DNA from: Burkholderia sp.
Lineage (GTDB): Bacteria; Pseudomonadota; Gammaproteobacteria; Burkholderiales; Burkholderiaceae
Length of the DNA: 64,000 nucleotides
Direction: 5' to 3'
NCBI GenBank assembly: GCA_031253835.1
Contig: JAIRVP010000054.1
Location: 124,001 to 188,000, forward strand
Part shown: positions 8,748 to 16,758 of the stretch, piece after piece
Layout: every line of letters begins with the position of its first letter
How positions within the stretch are numbered: position 1 is the first letter of the stretch
Program-made: the position numbers and the translations under genes
The notes under the pieces: generated by a model
The model's input: only the letters and a program-made list of their open reading frames with translations
The model's database searches: none
What the model was told of the DNA's origin: nothing

Positions 8748-10073
8748 TCAGTTCGCGGCGTTGGCGGCGGCCAGCGCGCGGTCGCGCAGTTCGGCTTCGC
8801 GCGCCTTGTGTTCTTCGCTGAAGCGCACGGCCATCGCGCACAGCGCGGTCGCGGTGACGGCGAGGCCGAGCAGGCTCAGCGTCTGCTGCACGTCGCCGAC
8901 GCCCTTCAGCAGGAAGGCCGCGGCCACCGCGCCGACGTTGCCGCCCGCACCGACGATTCCCGCGACGCCGCCGAGCGCCTTGCGGTCGATGAACGGCACC
9001 AGCGCGTAGGTCGCGCCGCAGGCCATGTGCGTGAACAGGCCGAAGGTCAGCATCGCGACGAGCGCGATGCCGATGCTTTGCGCATGCGAGAACCAGATCA
9101 GCCCGAGCCCTTCGCCGACGATCAGCGCGCACAGCAGCGCCGCGCGCACGTCGAGGCTGCGGCGCGCGGCGATCTTGTCGGACAGCCAGCCGCCGAGCGC
9201 ACGGGCGAACAGCGCGAGCAGCCCGAACAGGCCGACCGCGAAACCGGCGTCCTTCAGCGACAGGCTGAAGTGATTGACGTAGTACAGCGCGGCGATGTTG
9301 TGGATGAACACTTCGACGCCGAAGCACGCGCCATACGTGACGAACAGCATCCACACGCGATAGTTGCCGCATGCGGCAAAGAAGCTCGCCCAGCCGCCCT
9401 TCTTGCCGCTGTCGACCGTCACGCCTTCCTTGCGCAGCGCGAGGATGTCGCCTTGCGGGCAGTCCTGCGTGAAGCGCCAGTACGCCCAGGCCATCACGAG
9501 CATCGCCACGCCCGGCACGACCAGCGCCATGCGCCACGACGAATCCTCGCCGAAACCGAGCATCAGGCCGGCGGCGACCAGCAGCGGCATCAGCGCCTGC
9601 GTCGCGCCGGCACCGGCGTTGCCCCAGCCGGCCGTCGTCGCGTTCGCGGTGCCGACGACGTTCGGCGCGAACATCACCGACGTGTGGTACTGCGTGATCA
9701 CGAAGCCCGCGCCGATCGCACCGATGCCGAGCCGGCAGATCAGGAACGACAGGTAGTCGTGCGTGAACGACACCGCGAACACGGGAATCGCGCCGAGCAC
9801 CAGCAGGCCGACATACACGCGGCGCGGGCCGAAGCGGTCGCACATCGGGCCGACGAGCAGCCGCACGGCGATCGTCGCGGCCACCGCGGCGATGTTGATG
9901 TTGGCGACCTGCGCCGCCGTCAGGTGGAATTCGCGTGCAATGAGCGGCATCAGCGGCGCACACGCAAACCATGCGAAGAAGCACACGAAGAACGCCATCC
10001 ACGTCATGTGGAACGCGCGCATCGGCGCGGTGCGGAAGCTGAAGAGATCGATACGGGTAGCTTTGTCGGTCAT
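8748..10073 (-). CDS. narK: Nitrate/nitrite transporter, NarK-NasA type MFS
   Basis: A 441-residue, 12-helix major facilitator of the nitrate/nitrite porter family. It carries the family's glycine-rich signature in the fifth helix (AGWGNAGAG) and again in the eleventh (GIVGAGGNVGAV), plus an MFS loop motif (GPMCDRFGPRRVYVG). It probably imports nitrate for the enzymes encoded downstream. The ATG at 10073 is preferred over the in-frame TTG at 10085 because GGCGG lies just upstream of the ATG and nothing precedes the TTG. It is the first gene of the operon and sits directly behind the hairpin/terminator leader described separately, so its expression should need antitermination. Confidence 0.93.
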   Translation of the reverse strand: MTDKATRIDLFSFRTAPMRAFHMTWMAFFVCFFAWFACAPLMPLIAREFHLTAAQVANINIAAVAATIAVRLLVGPMCDRFGPRRVYVGLLVLGAIPVFAVSFTHDYLSFLICRLGIGAIGAGFVITQYHTSVMFAPNVVGTANATTAGWGNAGAGATQALMPLLVAAGLMLGFGEDSSWRMALVVPGVAMLVMAWAYWRFTQDCPQGDILALRKEGVTVDSGKKGGWASFFAACGNYRVWMLFVTYGACFGVEVFIHNIAALYYVNHFSLSLKDAGFAVGLFGLLALFARALGGWLSDKIAARRSLDVRAALLCALIVGEGLGLIWFSHAQSIGIALVAMLTFGLFTHMACGATYALVPFIDRKALGGVAGIVGAGGNVGAVAAAFLLKGVGDVQQTLSLLGLAVTATALCAMAVRFSEEHKAREAELRDRALAAANAAN

Positions 10074-10088
10074 GTCATCCGCCAAACG

Positions 10089-10144
10089 AAAAACGGCGTC
10101 CTGCGCACCCGGTCTCGTCGAGACCCGATGCGTAGGACGCCGTT
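10089..10144 (-). terminator. Intrinsic terminator in the leader of the nitrate operon (attenuator)
   Basis: Read on the minus strand, 10144 down to 10092 folds into a 25-position stem with 23 pairs (two mismatches and one G-U) closed by a three-base loop. The outer arms are AACGGCGTCCT and AGGACGCCGTT, and five U residues follow (10093-10089). This is a strong Rho-independent terminator, only 16 bases before the ATG of the first gene of the operon that it would block. A terminator in that position makes sense only as a conditional attenuator. Confidence 0.88.
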
Positions 10145-10213
10145 GCCCATGAAGCCCGTTACCGGGCGCGTCTAGTAATCGGTACTGCGGACGAATCGCC
10201 GTTGATCCGCCCG
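10135..10213 (-). promoter_or_regulatory. ANTAR-type two-hairpin antiterminator RNA in the nitrate operon leader
   Basis: Hairpin P1 (10213-10188) has a 10-bp stem (CGGGCGGATC with GATTCGTCCG, two G-U pairs) and the hexaloop AACGGC. Hairpin P2 (10148-10135) has a 4-bp stem (GGGC with GTCC) and the same loop. A in loop position 1 and G in position 4 is the rule known for RNA targets of ANTAR proteins. A third hairpin (GCCCG-GTAA-CGGGC, 10167-10154) sits between them. P2 uses the same bases as the 5' arm of the terminator, so the two are mutually exclusive. NasT, an ANTAR protein, is encoded at 11614. The P2 stem is short, so its stability alone is the weakest part of the model. Confidence 0.82.
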
Positions 10214-10224
10214 AACCACCTTAC

Positions 10225-10239
10225 GCAAACGCCGTGCCA
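10225..10239 (-). promoter_or_regulatory. Sigma-54 promoter of the nitrate operon
   Basis: On the minus strand the sequence is TGGCAC-GGCGT-TTGC, an exact match to the -24/-12 consensus TGGCAC-N5-TTGC. Counting 12 bases from the final C puts the transcription start at about 10213, precisely the first base of the P1 hairpin. Two NtrC-type sites lie about 135-155 bases upstream, a normal enhancer distance. Confidence 0.88.
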
Positions 10240-10340
10240 TGTCGCCGCCAATCGGGCCCGCGGCCCCGCCGTGCAAGGCTCGCCGGCCGGCGGGCGGCGT
10301 GCGGCGACACGCGACGCACGATGCGTGGTGAGGCAGCGAA

Positions 10341-10376
10341 GCACAGATGTGGTGCGCTGCAGCACTGTCACCGTGC
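10341..10376. promoter_or_regulatory. Tandem NtrC-type enhancer sites
   Basis: Two copies of GCAC-N7-GTGC occur at 10341-10355 (GCAC-AGATGTG-GTGC) and 10362-10376 (GCAC-TGTCACC-GTGC). This is the core of the NtrC operator. Their centres are 21 bp apart, two helical turns, so dimers would bind the same face. The pair lies between two outward-facing sigma-54 promoters, about 146 bp from the left start and 180 bp from the right start, and could serve both. Confidence 0.75.
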
Positions 10377-10512
10377 GACATCGCGGTGCGTGCTGGCGGG
10401 GCACGATGCACGCCGATGCGGCATTGCGGCTGCCCGCGCGCGGCGCCCGCCTGCACGCGTGCGCCCGTCGCGCGGTGCATCGCGTGCTGCGCGTGCCGGG
10501 CTGTGCGCCGGT

Positions 10513-10527
10513 TGGCCCGGATATTGC
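10513..10527 (+). promoter_or_regulatory. Sigma-54 promoter of cobA
   Basis: TGGCCC-GGATA-TTGC matches the -24/-12 consensus at all but one position (C for A). The predicted start is near 10539, five bases before the first hairpin of the cobA leader. Its orientation and spacing mirror the promoter at 10225 on the other strand. Confidence 0.78.
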
Positions 10528-10543
10528 TCAACCTCATGCATCA

Positions 10544-10622
10544 CACCGGCAACGGCGCCGGTGGGCAGTCCCCGCAAACATTGCCCGCCCTTCACGGCGG
10601 GCCCGTCAGGACAACGGCGTCC
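10544..10622 (+). promoter_or_regulatory. ANTAR-type two-hairpin antiterminator RNA in the cobA leader
   Basis: Hairpin P1 at 10544-10563 is CACCGGC-AACGGC-GCCGGTG, a perfect 7-bp stem with a hexaloop. Hairpin P2 at 10609-10622 is GGAC-AACGGC-GTCC. Both loops are identical to those of the nitrate operon leader and obey the A1/G4 rule for ANTAR targets. A 7-bp spacer hairpin (10583-10602, GCCCGCC with GGCGGGC) separates them, as in the other leader. The loop and 3' arm of P2 also form the 5' arm of the terminator-like stem at 10612, so NasT binding should favour read-through into cobA. Confidence 0.8.
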
Positions 10623-10657
10623 CTCCGTGCGCGGCACGGCCGGATGCCGGTGCGTTT
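10612..10657 (+). terminator. Terminator-like hairpin overlapping P2 in the cobA leader
   Basis: The arm CAACGGCGTCC (10612-10622) pairs with GGATGCCGGTG (10642-10652): ten pairs of eleven, including one G-U. An inner 6-bp stem CCGTGC/GCACGG (10625-10639) continues it. Only three U residues follow (10655-10657), so it is a weaker terminator than the one before the nitrate operon, but its position relative to P2 is the same. Confidence 0.6.
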
Positions 10658-10731
10658 CGACCGCCCGCCGCCGCCGCGCAGACCACCCGTTATCGACCGC
10701 CGCGCGCACGCATGCGGCAATGGAACACGAC

Positions 10732-11493
10732 ATGACGACTGGCAAAGTCACGCTGCTGGGCGCCGGCCCCGGCGACCCCGATCTCCTCACGCTGAAGGCC
10801 GCGAAGGCACTGGCCGCGGCCGACGTGCTGCTGCTCGACGATCTCGTCGCGCCCGGCATCGTCGAACTCGCGCCGCAGGCGCGCGTGATCCGCGTCGGCA
10901 AGCGCGGCGGGTGCCGCTCCACGCCGCAGGCATTCATCGAGAAGCTGATGCGCCGCTACGCGCTGCGCGGCGCGCACGTGGTGCGCGTGAAAGGCGGTGA
11001 CGCGCTGCTGTTCGGCCGCGCGGGCGAAGAACTCGCGACGCTGCGCGCCGCCGCGATTCCGGTCGAGATCGTCAACGGCATCTCGTCGGGATTCGCGGCC
11101 GCCGCGAGCCTCGGCATCTCGCTCACGCACCGCGAGCACTGCCAGGGCGTCACGTTCGTGACCGCGCACCGCCAGGATCATGGCGAACCCGACTGGGCGC
11201 GGCTCGCGGCGACCGGCACCACGCTCGCGATCTACATGGGCATGAGCCGCGTCGACAGCATCGCGGCCGGCCTGCTCGCCGCGCTGCCTGCGTCGACGCC
11301 GGCAGCCGCCGTGCAATGGGCCGGCACGCCCGACGAACGCCGCTGGACCGGCACGCTCGGCACGCTTGCGCACGGCATCGAATCAGCCCGGCTCGGCAGC
11401 CCCGCCGTGATCCTCGTCGGCGGGGCGATCGGCGAAGCCGCCGCGCAGTGCGCGGACGCCGCGGCCGACACCGCGCTTTCGCGGGCCGCCTGA
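10732..11493 (+). CDS. cobA: Uroporphyrinogen-III C-methyltransferase
   Basis: A 253-residue SAM-dependent enzyme that methylates uroporphyrinogen III twice to precorrin-2, the first step to siroheme. It has the opening LLGAGPGDPDLLTLKAAKAL, the VKGGDALLFGRAGEE motif, the GISSGFAAAASLGISLTHR segment and LAIYMGMS. The length fits stand-alone SumT/CobA rather than trifunctional CysG, so the dehydrogenase and ferrochelatase steps must be encoded elsewhere. The ATG at 10732 is preferred over 10720 because GGA precedes it by seven bases. It is transcribed away from the nitrate operon behind a matching sigma-54/ANTAR leader. The clear role is supplying siroheme for NirB. Confidence 0.93.
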   Translation: MTTGKVTLLGAGPGDPDLLTLKAAKALAAADVLLLDDLVAPGIVELAPQARVIRVGKRGGCRSTPQAFIEKLMRRYALRGAHVVRVKGGDALLFGRAGEELATLRAAAIPVEIVNGISSGFAAAASLGISLTHREHCQGVTFVTAHRQDHGEPDWARLAATGTTLAIYMGMSRVDSIAAGLLAALPASTPAAAVQWAGTPDERRWTGTLGTLAHGIESARLGSPAVILVGGAIGEAAAQCADAAADTALSRAA

Positions 11494-11613
11494 CATGCAC
11501 GGCGTCACGCGGCCTCGGCCGTTCCTCCTTCCCGTCACCACCGGCCGCGCTGGAGGCCTGCTTTCCCCGTTCGCGCGTTGCATCGACGCTTCACCGCCCC
11601 TGTTGCCCGCCTC

Positions 11614-12210
11614 ATGAGTTCGCCTGCCCTGACCGCCCGCCTGCGCGTGCTGCTCGTCACCGACACCGACAAGCCGATCGGCGAACTCGGCGACGCGCTC
11701 GCGCGCCTCGGCTACGAGATGCTGAACGACGTCGCGACGCCCGCGCGCCTGCCGGCAGCCGTCGAGGAGCAGCGCCCCGACGTCGTGATCATCGATACCG
11801 ATTCGCCGTCGCGCGACACGCTCGAACAGCTCGCGGTAATGCACGCGACCGCGCCGCGCCCCGTGCTGATGTTCAGCCACGACGCCGACCAGGAACTGAT
11901 CCGCGCGGCGGTCGGCGCGGGCGTCAGCGCGTATCTCGTCGAAGGCTTGTCGGCCGAGCGTCTCGCGCCGATTCTCGAAGTCGCGCTCGCGCGCTTTTCG
12001 CACGACGATGCGCTGCGCCGCCGGCTCGCCGACGTCGAGCGCGAGCTCGCGGAACGCAAGCTGATCGACCGCGCGAAACGCGTGCTGATGGATCAGCGCA
12101 GGCTGTCCGAACACGACGCGTATGCGGCGCTGCGCAAGCGCGCGATGGATCAGGGCCTGCGCATCGTCGACGTCGCGCGGCAACTGCTCGACGCCTCACC
12201 CCAGTCATGA
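11614..12210 (+). CDS. nasT: Nitrate-responsive antiterminator, ANTAR domain
   Basis: A 198-residue NasT-type protein. Residues 8-130 form a response-regulator-like receiver (LRVLLVTDTDKPIGELGDAL, then VVIIDTDSPSRDT). Residues about 140-195 are the three-helix ANTAR RNA-binding domain (ERKLIDRAKRVLMDQRRLSEH, then DAYAALRKRAMDQGLRIVDVA). NasT proteins bind paired hexaloop hairpins in nitrate-assimilation leaders and prevent termination. NasS holds NasT inactive until nitrate binds. The gene lies 120 bases after cobA with no terminator seen between, and its stop overlaps the nasS start (ATGA). Its predicted targets are the two leaders at 10089-10213 and 10544-10657. Confidence 0.93.
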   Translation: MSSPALTARLRVLLVTDTDKPIGELGDALARLGYEMLNDVATPARLPAAVEEQRPDVVIIDTDSPSRDTLEQLAVMHATAPRPVLMFSHDADQELIRAAVGAGVSAYLVEGLSAERLAPILEVALARFSHDDALRRRLADVERELAERKLIDRAKRVLMDQRRLSEHDAYAALRKRAMDQGLRIVDVARQLLDASPQS

Positions 12211-13271
12211 CCGCCGCCATGGATACCTCACCTCCCGCCGCGCCGGAACGCGCGCATCTTCGCCTCGGGTTCGTCGCGCTGAGCGACGCGGCCCCGCTGA
12301 TCGTCGCACAGCGCCTGAACCTCGGCGCGCGGCACGGCCTCACGCTCGAACCGAGCCGCCAGCCGTCATGGGCCGCCGTGCGCGACAAGCTGCTGAGCGG
12401 CGAGCTCGACGCCGCGCATGCGCTGTACGGCCTCGTCAGCGGGCTGCAGCTCGGCATCGGCGGCCCGCAGGCCGACATGGCCGCGCTGATGGTGCTGAAC
12501 CGCAACGGCCAGGCGATCACGTTGTCGCGCGGCCTCGCCGATGCGGCGCGCGACACCGGCAGCGTGCGCGACGCGTTCGCGACGCTCGGCCGCAAGCCGC
12601 TGCTCGCGCAGACGTTCCCGACCGGCACGCACGCGATGTGGCTCAATCACTGGCTCGCGTCGCACGGCGTCGATCCGCTGCGCGACGTTCGCAGCGTCGT
12701 GATCCCGCCGCCCGAGATGGTCGCCGCGCTCGCCGGCGGCGAACTCGACGGCTTCTGTTCCGGCGAGCCGTGGCACGCGGTGGCCGACGCATGCGGCGCG
12801 GGCCGCACCGTCGCGGTCACGAGCGAGATCTGGCCCGATCATCCGGAGAAGGTGCTGGCGGCCCGGCGCGATTTCGTCGCGCTGTATCCGGCCACCGCGC
12901 GTGCGCTGATCCGCACGCTCGTCGATGCGTGCGCGTGGCTCGACAGCGCCGCGCACCGCCGCGAGGCCGCCGACTGGCTCGCGTCGCCCGATGCGCTCGG
13001 GGTGCCGGCCCGGCTGATCGCGCCGCGCCTGCTCGGCGACTACGGCGCGGGGCCGTTCGCCGCGCCGCCGCTGCCGATCCGCTTCCACGACGGCGGCGCC
13101 GTGAACCGGCCCGATCCGCTCGAAGGCCGCTGGTTCCTGTCCCAATACCGGCGCTGGGGCATGCTCGACGGCGCGCACGACGATGCGGCGATCGCCGCGG
13201 CAATCGCGCAGACCGCGTTGTATGATGCTGCGGTCGCCGAAGGCGGCGCATCGGGCCTGTCGCACGCGTAA
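12207..13271 (+). CDS. nasS: Nitrate sensor protein, NrtA-like, partner of NasT
   Basis: A 354-residue protein with the two-lobed fold of the nitrate-binding proteins NrtA/NasF (RLGFVALSDAAPLIVAQRLNL, FPTGTHAMWLNHWLASHGVDP, then GFCSGEPWHAVA). It has no signal peptide and no lipobox, as expected of the cytosolic sensor NasS. Binding of nitrate or nitrite is known in this family to release NasT. The ATG at 12207 overlaps the nasT stop by the ATGA arrangement, which implies translational coupling and matched amounts of the two proteins. A second ATG is at 12219. Confidence 0.92.
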   Translation: MTAAMDTSPPAAPERAHLRLGFVALSDAAPLIVAQRLNLGARHGLTLEPSRQPSWAAVRDKLLSGELDAAHALYGLVSGLQLGIGGPQADMAALMVLNRNGQAITLSRGLADAARDTGSVRDAFATLGRKPLLAQTFPTGTHAMWLNHWLASHGVDPLRDVRSVVIPPPEMVAALAGGELDGFCSGEPWHAVADACGAGRTVAVTSEIWPDHPEKVLAARRDFVALYPATARALIRTLVDACAWLDSAAHRREAADWLASPDALGVPARLIAPRLLGDYGAGPFAAPPLPIRFHDGGAVNRPDPLEGRWFLSQYRRWGMLDGAHDDAAIAAAIAQTALYDAAVAEGGASGLSHA

Positions 13272-13395
13272 TGCGTGCCGCACGGAGCCGCGGGCGCGCG
13301 CCAGGGCCGCGCCACGCCGATCCGGGCCCCCGGGCGGCTCCGGCAGGTACGGCCCGGGCGACACTGCGTGACCACTCCGTCCCCGATCCGAATCG

Positions 13396-13995
13396 ATGCC
13401 GAAACGAACGCGCGCGCCGCTCGACGTGCTGCTCACCGAAATCCGCGCGTGCCGTGCCTGCGAAGCCGACCTGCCGCTCGGCCCGCGCCCCGTCGTGCGC
13501 GCCCATCGTGACGCCCGCATCCTGATCGTCGGGCAGGCGCCGGGCGCGCGCGTCCACGCGAGCGGCATCCCGTGGGACGACGCGAGCGGCAAGCGGCTGC
13601 GCGGCTGGCTCGACGTCGACGCCGACACCTTCTACGACGAGACGCGCTTCGCGATCGTGCCGATGGGCTTCTGCTATCCGGGCCGCGGCGCGAGCGGCGA
13701 CAACCCGCCGCGCCCCGAATGCGCACAATTGTGGATCGACCGGCTCGTGGCCGAGCTACCGTCGATCCGCCTGACCCTGCTGATCGGCCAGTACGCGCAG
13801 CGGCATTTCCTGCGCGACACGCGCAAGGCAACGCTGACCGATACCGTGCAGGCCTGGCGCGACTACGGCCCCGCCGTGCTGCCGCTGCCGCACCCGTCGC
13901 CGCGCAACCAGGCGTGGTTCAAGCACCATCCGTGGTTCGACGCCGAAGTCGTGCCCGAACTCCGCCGCCGGGTGGCTCCGCTGCTCGGCCGATGA
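13396..13995 (+). CDS. Uracil-DNA glycosylase superfamily protein (iron-sulfur type)
   Basis: A 199-residue protein of the uracil-DNA glycosylase superfamily. Motif A is GQAPG at 46-50, and the C-terminal minor-groove motif is HPSPRN at 166-171. Four cysteines, Cys19-x2-Cys22 and Cys93-x15-Cys109, are spaced like the [4Fe-4S] ligands of family 4/5 glycosylases. Motif A has Gln where family 4 usually has Glu. Members excise deaminated bases from DNA, but the exact substrate here is uncertain. The gene follows nasS by 124 bases and is followed by a YkgJ-like gene after 61 bases. Confidence 0.8.
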   Translation: MPKRTRAPLDVLLTEIRACRACEADLPLGPRPVVRAHRDARILIVGQAPGARVHASGIPWDDASGKRLRGWLDVDADTFYDETRFAIVPMGFCYPGRGASGDNPPRPECAQLWIDRLVAELPSIRLTLLIGQYAQRHFLRDTRKATLTDTVQAWRDYGPAVLPLPHPSPRNQAWFKHHPWFDAEVVPELRRRVAPLLGR

Positions 13996-14056
13996 ATACA
14001 TTCACCGGCGGCACCGCGATACTGCGCGTCCCGCCCGATGTCCCCGCGACGCCCTT

Positions 14057-14845
14057 ATGAATGCCGCCTCGACCGACCTCGACATCGACTTTGCCTGCAC
14101 CGGATGCGGCGCATGCTGCCGCGACTTGCGCATTCCGCTGACGCTCGACGAGGCGATCGCGTGGCTGCAGCGCGGCGGCCACGTGGAGTTGCTGTGCGAC
14201 GCAATGCCGTGGCCCGTCGAACCCGAGCCTGACGACGCGTTCGCCGCGTACAAGCGTGCGCGTTCGACGCCCGCGATGAGCGGTTCGCTGCCCGTGCGCA
14301 TCACGGCCGTGCTCGCCGCATCCCATGCCGGCCCGTGCCCGAACCTGCGCGACGACCTGCGCTGCGGGATCTACGACGCGCGCCCGCTCGTGTGCCGGAT
14401 CTATCCGGCCGAAGTCAATCCGTTCGTGGCGCTGATGCCGGGCGGCAAACAATGCCCGCCCGACGCCTGGCAGCACGCGCCGCTCCTCCGTGGCGGCACG
14501 CTCGTCGACGCGGCAACGCGCGAGAACATCGCACGCTCGCGCGCGGCGAGCGAGGCCGAAACGCCGTTGCGCGCGCGGCTGTGCGCGGCGCTGGGCATCG
14601 ACACGGCGGCCGTCGCCAATGAAGGATTCGTGGTTCATGCGCCGCCTGCCGCCATCTTGCTCGGCGCACTGACGAACCTGCGCGCCCCGTCGCCGGCCGA
14701 AGCCGGAGATGCGACCGAATGGACGCTGGTATCGAACCGCACGCCCACGGTGGAAACGCTCGTGTCGGTCGGGGCGTCGAGCGTGCACGCCGGCCACGGC
14801 ACGGCGCCGCACGCCCGCTATCTCGGCTTCCATCCGGACGCCTGA
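14057..14845 (+). CDS. YkgJ-family cysteine-cluster protein
   Basis: A 262-residue protein with the N-terminal cysteine cluster of the YkgJ family (FACTGCGACCRDLRIPLT), followed by CPNLRDDLRCGIYDARPLVCRIYPAEVNP (given here as a description; the key residues are the spaced cysteines between about 95 and 116). The family is predicted to chelate zinc or an iron-sulfur centre and its role is unknown. No membrane segment or signal peptide is seen. The C-terminal half has no recognised domain. It is co-directional with the UDG-like gene, and no ribosome site is obvious before the ATG, so the start is less certain. Confidence 0.78.
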   Translation: MNAASTDLDIDFACTGCGACCRDLRIPLTLDEAIAWLQRGGHVELLCDAMPWPVEPEPDDAFAAYKRARSTPAMSGSLPVRITAVLAASHAGPCPNLRDDLRCGIYDARPLVCRIYPAEVNPFVALMPGGKQCPPDAWQHAPLLRGGTLVDAATRENIARSRAASEAETPLRARLCAALGIDTAAVANEGFVVHAPPAAILLGALTNLRAPSPAEAGDATEWTLVSNRTPTVETLVSVGASSVHAGHGTAPHARYLGFHPDA

Positions 14846-14936
14846 TCGCCACGCCGCGGCGCGCCCGCACGTTCCGGCCGCGCCCGGTTCGCTGTACCAT
14901 CGCGGCTCAACCGCGTCACCAACAGCAGAATCCTTC

Positions 14937-15878
14937 ATGCCCTCCACCGCCCCGCCGCGCCTGTACGGGATGCCCGAACGCAGCGACCGGCTCGACTTCT
15001 ACATCCGCGACCAGGCGTCGCGCCAGGCGATCACCGAGCCGCACCGGCACGCGTATTTCCAGATCCAGTTCAACCTCGGCGGCGACACCGAGCAGCGGAT
15101 CGGCGGCGTCACGCGGCCGTTTCCGCGCGGCGCGCTCGCGTTCGTGCTGCCGCACCGCGAGCACCTGATTCCGCATCCGGAAGGCGCGCATTTCATCGTG
15201 ATCAACTTCAGCCAGGCGTTCCTGCGCGCCGATCTCGACGTCGATCCGCTCGATCTCGAGGACGTGCCCGCGCACCGCTTTCCCGAGCTGACGCCGTTCC
15301 GCTTCCAGGAACATCTCGACTTCATCCTGACCGGCGACGCGTACGACGAAGCGCGCCGCCTCGCGCTGTGCATGCTCGACACCGATCGCGTGCGCACGTT
15401 CGGTTCGACCACGTTGCTGCGCGGCTACCTGCTGCAGCTGATCGGGCTCGTCTGCACGCAGTACGCGGGCGCGCTCGACAAGCTCGCGCAACGCGGCGCC
15501 CAGCGCGCGGGCCGGCGCGATGCGCTCGCGCGCGTGCTGCGGCACGTCCGCGCGAACCTGACGCGCGAGGACCTGACGCTCGCCGCGACCGCCGAGGCCG
15601 CGTTCCTGTCGCCGAACTACCTCGCGCACCTCGTCCGCAAGGAAACCGGCAGCACGTTCACCGATCTCGTGACCGAGCGCCGGATCGCGCTCGCGCAGTC
15701 GCTGCTGGCCCACACGAGCCGGCGCATCGCGGACATCGCGCGCTCGGTCGGCTTCCGCGACGAAGGGTATTTCGCGCGGCGCTTCCGCGCGCGCGTCGGC
15801 GTGTCGCCGAAGGCCTACCGCGACGCGAACGCCGCGCTGCCGGACGGCGACGATGCACCGGCGGCTGCCGACGCGTAG
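14937..15878 (+). CDS. AraC-family transcriptional regulator
   Basis: A 313-residue regulator. The N-terminal cupin-like sensing domain contains ITEPHRHAYFQIQFNLGG and PRGALAFVLPHREHLIPH. The C-terminal AraC domain (about 195-300) has two helix-turn-helix units, TAEAAFLSPNYLAHLVRKE and RIADIARSVGFRDEGYFARR, ending in the family signature FRARVGVSPKAYR. The ATG at 14937 is chosen because the frame upstream overlaps the preceding gene. It precedes, in the same direction, a fumarylacetoacetase-family gene that starts 126 bases later; regulation of that gene is possible but not shown. Confidence 0.9.
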   Translation: MPSTAPPRLYGMPERSDRLDFYIRDQASRQAITEPHRHAYFQIQFNLGGDTEQRIGGVTRPFPRGALAFVLPHREHLIPHPEGAHFIVINFSQAFLRADLDVDPLDLEDVPAHRFPELTPFRFQEHLDFILTGDAYDEARRLALCMLDTDRVRTFGSTTLLRGYLLQLIGLVCTQYAGALDKLAQRGAQRAGRRDALARVLRHVRANLTREDLTLAATAEAAFLSPNYLAHLVRKETGSTFTDLVTERRIALAQSLLAHTSRRIADIARSVGFRDEGYFARRFRARVGVSPKAYRDANAALPDGDDAPAAADA

Positions 15879-16004
15879 TTTTGTCCCGGTAAAACGCAGT
15901 TGCGTCGCATCCGGCCGCACGCGCGTCGGGTATCGTTGCACGCATGCCGGCCCGTGCGCCGCCCGGGCGCCGGCATCCGTCTTCCTACCGAACGAGGCCA
16001 TCCG

Positions 16005-16703
<699 letters not shown>

Positions 16704-16710
16704 TGACGCA

Positions 16711-16743
16711 CGCACGGCGGCCGCCCGTCCGGGCCGCCGTGCG
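16711..16743. terminator. Bidirectional hairpin between convergent genes
   Basis: A perfect 12-bp stem (CGCACGGCGGCC with GGCCGCCGTGCG) and 9-base loop lies between the convergent FAH and DUF4303 genes. No good U run follows on either strand, so it may be a weak or Rho-assisted terminator. Confidence 0.5.
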
Positions 16744-16758
16744 GTATTCCGATGCCGG

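Noticed and set aside
6156-10175. A 1339-codon open frame on the plus strand opposite nirB and the transporter gene
   Set aside because: It is antisense to two clearly coding genes, is arginine/alanine/histidine-rich with no domain, and reflects GC-rich third positions of the real genes.
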